Source: Liolophura sinensis (lineage: Eukaryota; Mollusca; Polyplacophora; Chitonida; Chitonidae). Taken from it: a DNA stretch of 64,000 nt. The DNA lies in NCBI RefSeq assembly GCF_032854445.1, contig NC_088305.1, positions 24,277,400-24,341,399 of the forward strand. The letters are read 5' to 3'. Each line of letters opens with the position of its first letter. Positions within the stretch are counted from its first letter, which is position 1. Made by a program: the position numbers and the translations under genes. Shown piece after piece: positions 51,901 to 57,900 of this stretch. The notes under the pieces were generated by a model, which was not told the origin of the DNA, searched no databases, and saw nothing but the letters and a program-made list of their open reading frames with translations.

Positions 51901-54900
51901 ACCACTAACAGGCTCATACACTTTTTCTTGCAATTGTGGTTCACAAATAAGGAGCTAAGTGCAACTGTCATTTACAAATTTATGGATTTTTTCTTGGAAT
52001 GGTTGTTCATAAGTATAGAGCTCACTGCAATGGCCATTATACATTTATAGACTTTTTCTTGAAATGGTTGTTCACAAGTATAGAGCTCATTGCAATGACC
52101 ATTTATACGTTATAGACTTTTTCTTGCAATGGTTGTCACAAGTATAGAGCTCATTGCAATGACCATTTACAAGTTTATGGACTTTTCTTGCAACGGTTGT
52201 TCCCAAGTATAGAGCTCATTGCAATGACCATTTACAAGTTTGGATGAACTTTTGATTGATACCTGTTATGTAGCTTCAGTTTTATCATGACTTTCATATT
52301 TTTTGATGACATCATGAGACTGTCTTCTTGTAGCGCAACCAGTCTCAATACCATTCTATTCATAAAACTGTTGTATCTACCCTCATTCCGGCCGTAAGTG
52401 GGAAGGTCTGCCAGCAACCTGTGGATGGTCTTGGGTTTCTTCCCGGGATGTGCCCGGTTTCCACTCACCATAATGCTGGCCACTGTCGTATAAGTGAAAT
52501 ATTCTTGAGTACAGCGTAAAACACCAATCAAATAAATAAATAAATAAATCTACCCTCATTCCTCAAACTTTTTGCATATGAAAGAACAAATTTCAGTGAA
52601 ACTTATGTACATTTTTTTTTTTATTTTGGAGACAACACTATTTTTGTTGGATTGGCCAATTTAAGGGGTTCAGAGAAAATATAATTTTATCAGTAAACAA
52701 AGAATAATGTCTTCAGTATATACTTGAATAAACACATTGCAAAGATGCAAAAAAGGTTGAAGAATTACAGTAAAACATCCTTTCCTAGTCATGACAGATA
52801 ACACCGGGTGCAAAACCCATTCTGTCCACAGTCATACTCTATATGTAAGCCCCATCCCTGATGAAAGCAAAGCAAAGCAAAGCGCCAAAAATTACTGCTT
52901 TGAAGTCTTTCTCACATTTCTTGGCAATGTACCCACGCCTTCATCCCAGAAGACATTAATGGTTCAACCGATGAGCTAGTGCGACGGTTCGTGAACATTG
53001 AAACCTAAATGTTTCATGACTTAGTATCTCAAAACATGCACTACATGTACACTAAACTTTGTAGGGTTTTTTTTTTTTGCTGCCGTTTCTTTTTTTCAAG
53101 CAAAAAGTAATGAATGAATCAGGGTAGATTTCCTTCTTCTGTCATGCTGAACATGTTGTACATGGACAGCCAAATTTTTCTGGGGATTTCTTTCTCGTGT
53201 AAAAAGCAAGAAAGCAATCTGGGTTATACTTCTTCCTTACAGTAACTTTGTGTGCTTTGAACATGTAAACTGAACCTAGGAGTGTTTTTTTTTTTCCACA
53301 CACACAAAAAAAAGATGAATGAATCCAGTTAGATTTTCTCACAATCTTCATTATGAACATACACTTCCTGTACACATACACTCAAACATGGTGGAGTTTC
53401 CTTTCAAACAAAAAGGTCTGACGAGTGATTTTCTTACAATAACATGTTCTGTCTTCCATATTCATCTACATTTGATTTTGATGGGGTTTTTTTTATGGAA
53501 AAAGGAATGAATGCATCTGAGTTATCTTTTCTTCCTTAAATGTGACTTTCCTTTGACATAACAAATAGGAAAAGATGATGGCAAAGTTTCTTACTTTGTC
53601 TTGGCATGAACTACATGAACACTAAAACCTGGCAGGGTTTTTGGACACAAAAAGGAATGCCTTTTGAACATGTACACTCAACCCTGGCAGGGTTTTTGGA
53701 CACAAAAAGGAATGTTTTTTGAACACGTACACTCAACCCTGACGGGGTTTTTGGACACAAAAAGGAATGCCTTTTGAACATGTACACTCAACCCTGGCAG
53801 GGTTTTTGGACACAAAAAGGAATGCCTCTTGAACATGTACACTCAACCCTGGCGGGGTTTTTCTACACAACAAGGAATGCCTTTTGGGCAGTAACACTCA
53901 ACCTTGGTAATTTTTTTTCCACAGAAAAAAGAAATCTGGGTAGATTTCTGTACTCTGTTCATCATGAAAATGATTGAGCCACATGTATGCACAGCTTGGT
54001 GGGGGCTTTTAAAGGGAATGAATCAATGAGCCAATTGTTGGGACTTTAAAAGGGAATGAATCAATAGGCCAATTGGTGGGACTTTAAAAGGGAACGAATC
54101 AATGGGCCAATTGGTGGGACTTTAAAAGGGGAGGAATCAATGGGCCAATTGGTGGGACTTTAAAAGGGAATGACAGAATGAATGAACCAATTAATGGGAT
54201 TTTAAAAGGGAAGGAATGATTGAATGAACCAATTAATGGGATTTTAAAAAGGAATGAATGAATGAATGAATGAATGAACCAATAGGTTGGACTTTAAAAG
54301 GGAATAAATGAACAAATAAATGAGGGTTATAATTGCTTACTTTGTTCATCTTCCGCCTTGTTCTTGAGCTGTGTGAGCCGCTCCTTTTCCAGCATCTCGC
54401 GCTCAATCCTCTGTTGCTGCTCCAGTTTTTTCTGATGCTCTATATACTCCTGTGTGGAGACCAGTTGGCGTGAACACAAAATTATAGCTCTTACAAATTA
54501 GCATTACAACAACAACACACACATATACATAAATACACACATAGATGTACATGGTATTTATCTGTTAAGTTTATTTAAGTTTATCTACCAACGAATATAT
54601 GTACCTGAACCATATAAAACCACACGGTTCACTGAATGTTTTATCAAATTATCACCCGGTCTGCTCATCTATTAATTTGCTCATAAATCACTTGAAATTT
54701 TGGTGCAAAATGACATTTACTGATTTTTAAATCAAATAGCATGCTGGCTTCCTCTCCAGCAGCCTGCGGACAGTTTCCTCCCATCATAATGCTGGCAACC
54801 GTCATGCAAGTGAAATATTCATGTATGGTGTAAAACACCAATCAAATAAATAAATAAATAAATGAAAGAGCATAAGACAACTTATTCTATTAACATGTAT

Positions 54901-57900
54901 GGTCTCTTTTCTACAACAGAAAGTTGTTATTTTTTTCTTAAATTAAAGTATTGCAATGAGGAAAAAAACTACAGTTATACTGACTGAATACAGGACCGAT
55001 GTAAACTTTTTTTAGGAATAAAGCCATCGTGAAGTCTTATGCGCTTGCAAATGAAAGGAATCATCAACAGTGAGAGTGGGGGGGGGGTATTTACAAATCC
55101 TCTGACCATGGTCAGGTTTGAACCCAGAACTGAAAGACCCTGAAAGCCGGATTTTTGACAGATTTACTGATTTATTTATTCATTTGGCTTATGTTGTACT
55201 CTCGCGTATTTTACCTATAGAACAACAGCCAACAATATGGTGGGAGGAAACCCGCATAAAGCCCAGAGGAAACCCACAACCATCACTTTGAAGGCTGCTG
55301 TGAGTGCGCTTTTCGAAATCTTTGAGCACATGTATCTGAGGTAAAAGTCAGAAATACAGCAAAGTTCACTCTAATCTAACAACAGGTATCTCAACAGTTC
55401 TGTAAACGCTGATTTGATCACCCAAAAATTAAAATTTTTTAAATGCACAAAAAAATATATTTCACCCAAAAAGAGCAGTAAACAACTTTGCGGAATCTTG
55501 ATATTAGAGGCAGCGTGAACATTCAGGGTTGAACAGATCCATGAAATCATGGCTATGTCTTCCAAAAAAATCAAGCCAATATGTTCGGAGAATCTTTAGT
55601 TTTCACATTTTTAGCCTTAAATATTGTGAAAAACATCTGAAATTTTTTGAAAACATTTGTTCGATTTTGTGTGCAATGCCCTTTTCGAAGACCCTCTTGG
55701 GTTCATGAATTTAAAAATGACATTGTTGTCACAAACAGGAGTAGTATGGCCTCAAAGCTAGAACACATGACAGTTTCACTCGATCTATGGCTGAACACCA
55801 AGCAGCCTGGAAGGCCATTGCCTTACGCAATTACAGACGAGTATAAATAACTAATGATTGACATTTTGCCTGTATTCATGTAAGACTTCTGCTTGGCCAT
55901 CGAGAATTTGAGCAGATTCTTAAGGGTGGATGTTCATAAGGAATATGAGAATTCGAAACCAGGTTATTGGACATTAGTAAATATGGCACTGCTCTAAATA
56001 TGAACATTTACAATATCAAATACAAGCATTTTTTAATACACCATTGAAATTGTAATTTTGCGATTTACTTTTAAGGCAAATTATGGCTTTAAATTTGATT
56101 ATTTATTTATTTATTTGATTGGTATTTTTCACCTATATTTCACCTATACCACGGGGGCCAGCATTTTGGAGGGAGAAAGTCTGCCCAGGGCAGATCTTCC
56201 CACCTACGGCCTAAATTTGATTTAAGATTTTGCCTTTTAAGATATATACATTTAGTAAAGCAGTCAAAAGTTCAAGTTGGCAAGAGAGCACATTTTACAG
56301 CATTCATTTTCAAGGAAACTTGATAAATGATATCTTGACCATTAATATTTACATCATTAACATCATTAACAAATTTTACATGTAAATCTTCTGTATTTTC
56401 CTTCTAAGTGATTAAGGGCTCTCTGGTATGACTTAAGTTGTGAGGTCATTAAAACGGCCAAAATGTATTTGGGAAATCCATCGGTCAACATTGATTTCAA
56501 CAACACTGTTGTATATATGTTACAAATCGTATACCCTAATTCCTCAACATTTTTGCAGATGAAAGAGCTACTTTCAGTGTGATTTACCCACATTCTAGTT
56601 TGATTTTGCAGACACAGCTGTACTGGTTGGTTTAGCAAATTTCAGGTCATCACAAAAAATATAATTTCATCGGTCTACACAGAATAATGCCCTCAGAACA
56701 TGCTTTAATAAAAATCTAGCAAACATGCCAAAAAGTTAAAGATTTACAGTATAAACCAATCTGTTATCCCCCAAAATACCCATGGTATTAAACCACGTAG
56801 CCTGTAATTTACACCCTTTGAGGATTGGTTTGGCGGGTGCAAGGTATGCTCTAGGTAATGTGCCACTGAAGTGTGAAGCAAAGGTGTTGGCCAAATCAAT
56901 CCGAGTTAAGGACAGACGGTTATTGATTCCTCAGTGCCATGCCGTTTCCCACGATACAAAGGTCAAAGATCGCGTCTGGACCATTTCATACGTGTACCTA
57001 ATACTCGGTGACCTTTCCTTGCGTCTCAAAATGGCCACAGGGGGGACGCAAATAACAAGATTCGCCTGGTGTGATTGGGAATAAAAGGAAAAAGCTTTCT
57101 GAAAATGCGCCGAGCTGGGTCAGATATGGACGGCACACGATCAACTGTGTCATGTTCAAGGATCAATTATTGGACTCCGCCTGGTGTAGCTGGTCATTTG
57201 ACATTTAGCAGCCAGTGCAGTGGGCTAAGGGCTTAGCTGGCCAACACCAGCTCTCCGTGGCATGGGATTCCACAGCGATTTGAAGGTATCAGGATCAACC
57301 AGTTTGGAGATCCCAAAGCAACGATCATCGTAAATTCCATTAAAATGACTCAGTTTGAAGGCATTTTTGACTTTTTACCTTCTTAATCCCATTTGGGATT
57401 GGTTTCACACAGCCAGCACTGACTTGAGGCAGCTTACCTCTCCATTTTGAGACAAAAGCATTTCCTTTGCTATACACAAGGGCTCCAAATACAATTCCTG
57501 ATGACTGTATGCCTAAAAAATACCTTTAAAGACTTAGATTTTGTTTGTTATCTGATATTAGGCTGAAGTACTAAAAAGTTAATGTGTTGATATATCTTGA
57601 ATACACCGCTGTAAAATGTTGACTAGATCTACTTCATGGTAATTATCGCCTGTTGAGATACAAGTATCTTGATTAGATCACTGGAAAATGTTAACTATGT
57701 CTACTGAGATATCTTGTTAACATCACTGGAAAAAGTTGGCAACATCTTCTTCCAAGGCAACTATCATCCATTGAGATATCTTGACTACATCACTGGAAAA
57801 AGTTGGCAACATCTTCTTCCAAGGCAACTATCATCCATTCAGATATCTTGACTACATCACTGGAAAAAGTTGGCAACATCTTCTTCCAGGGCAACTATCA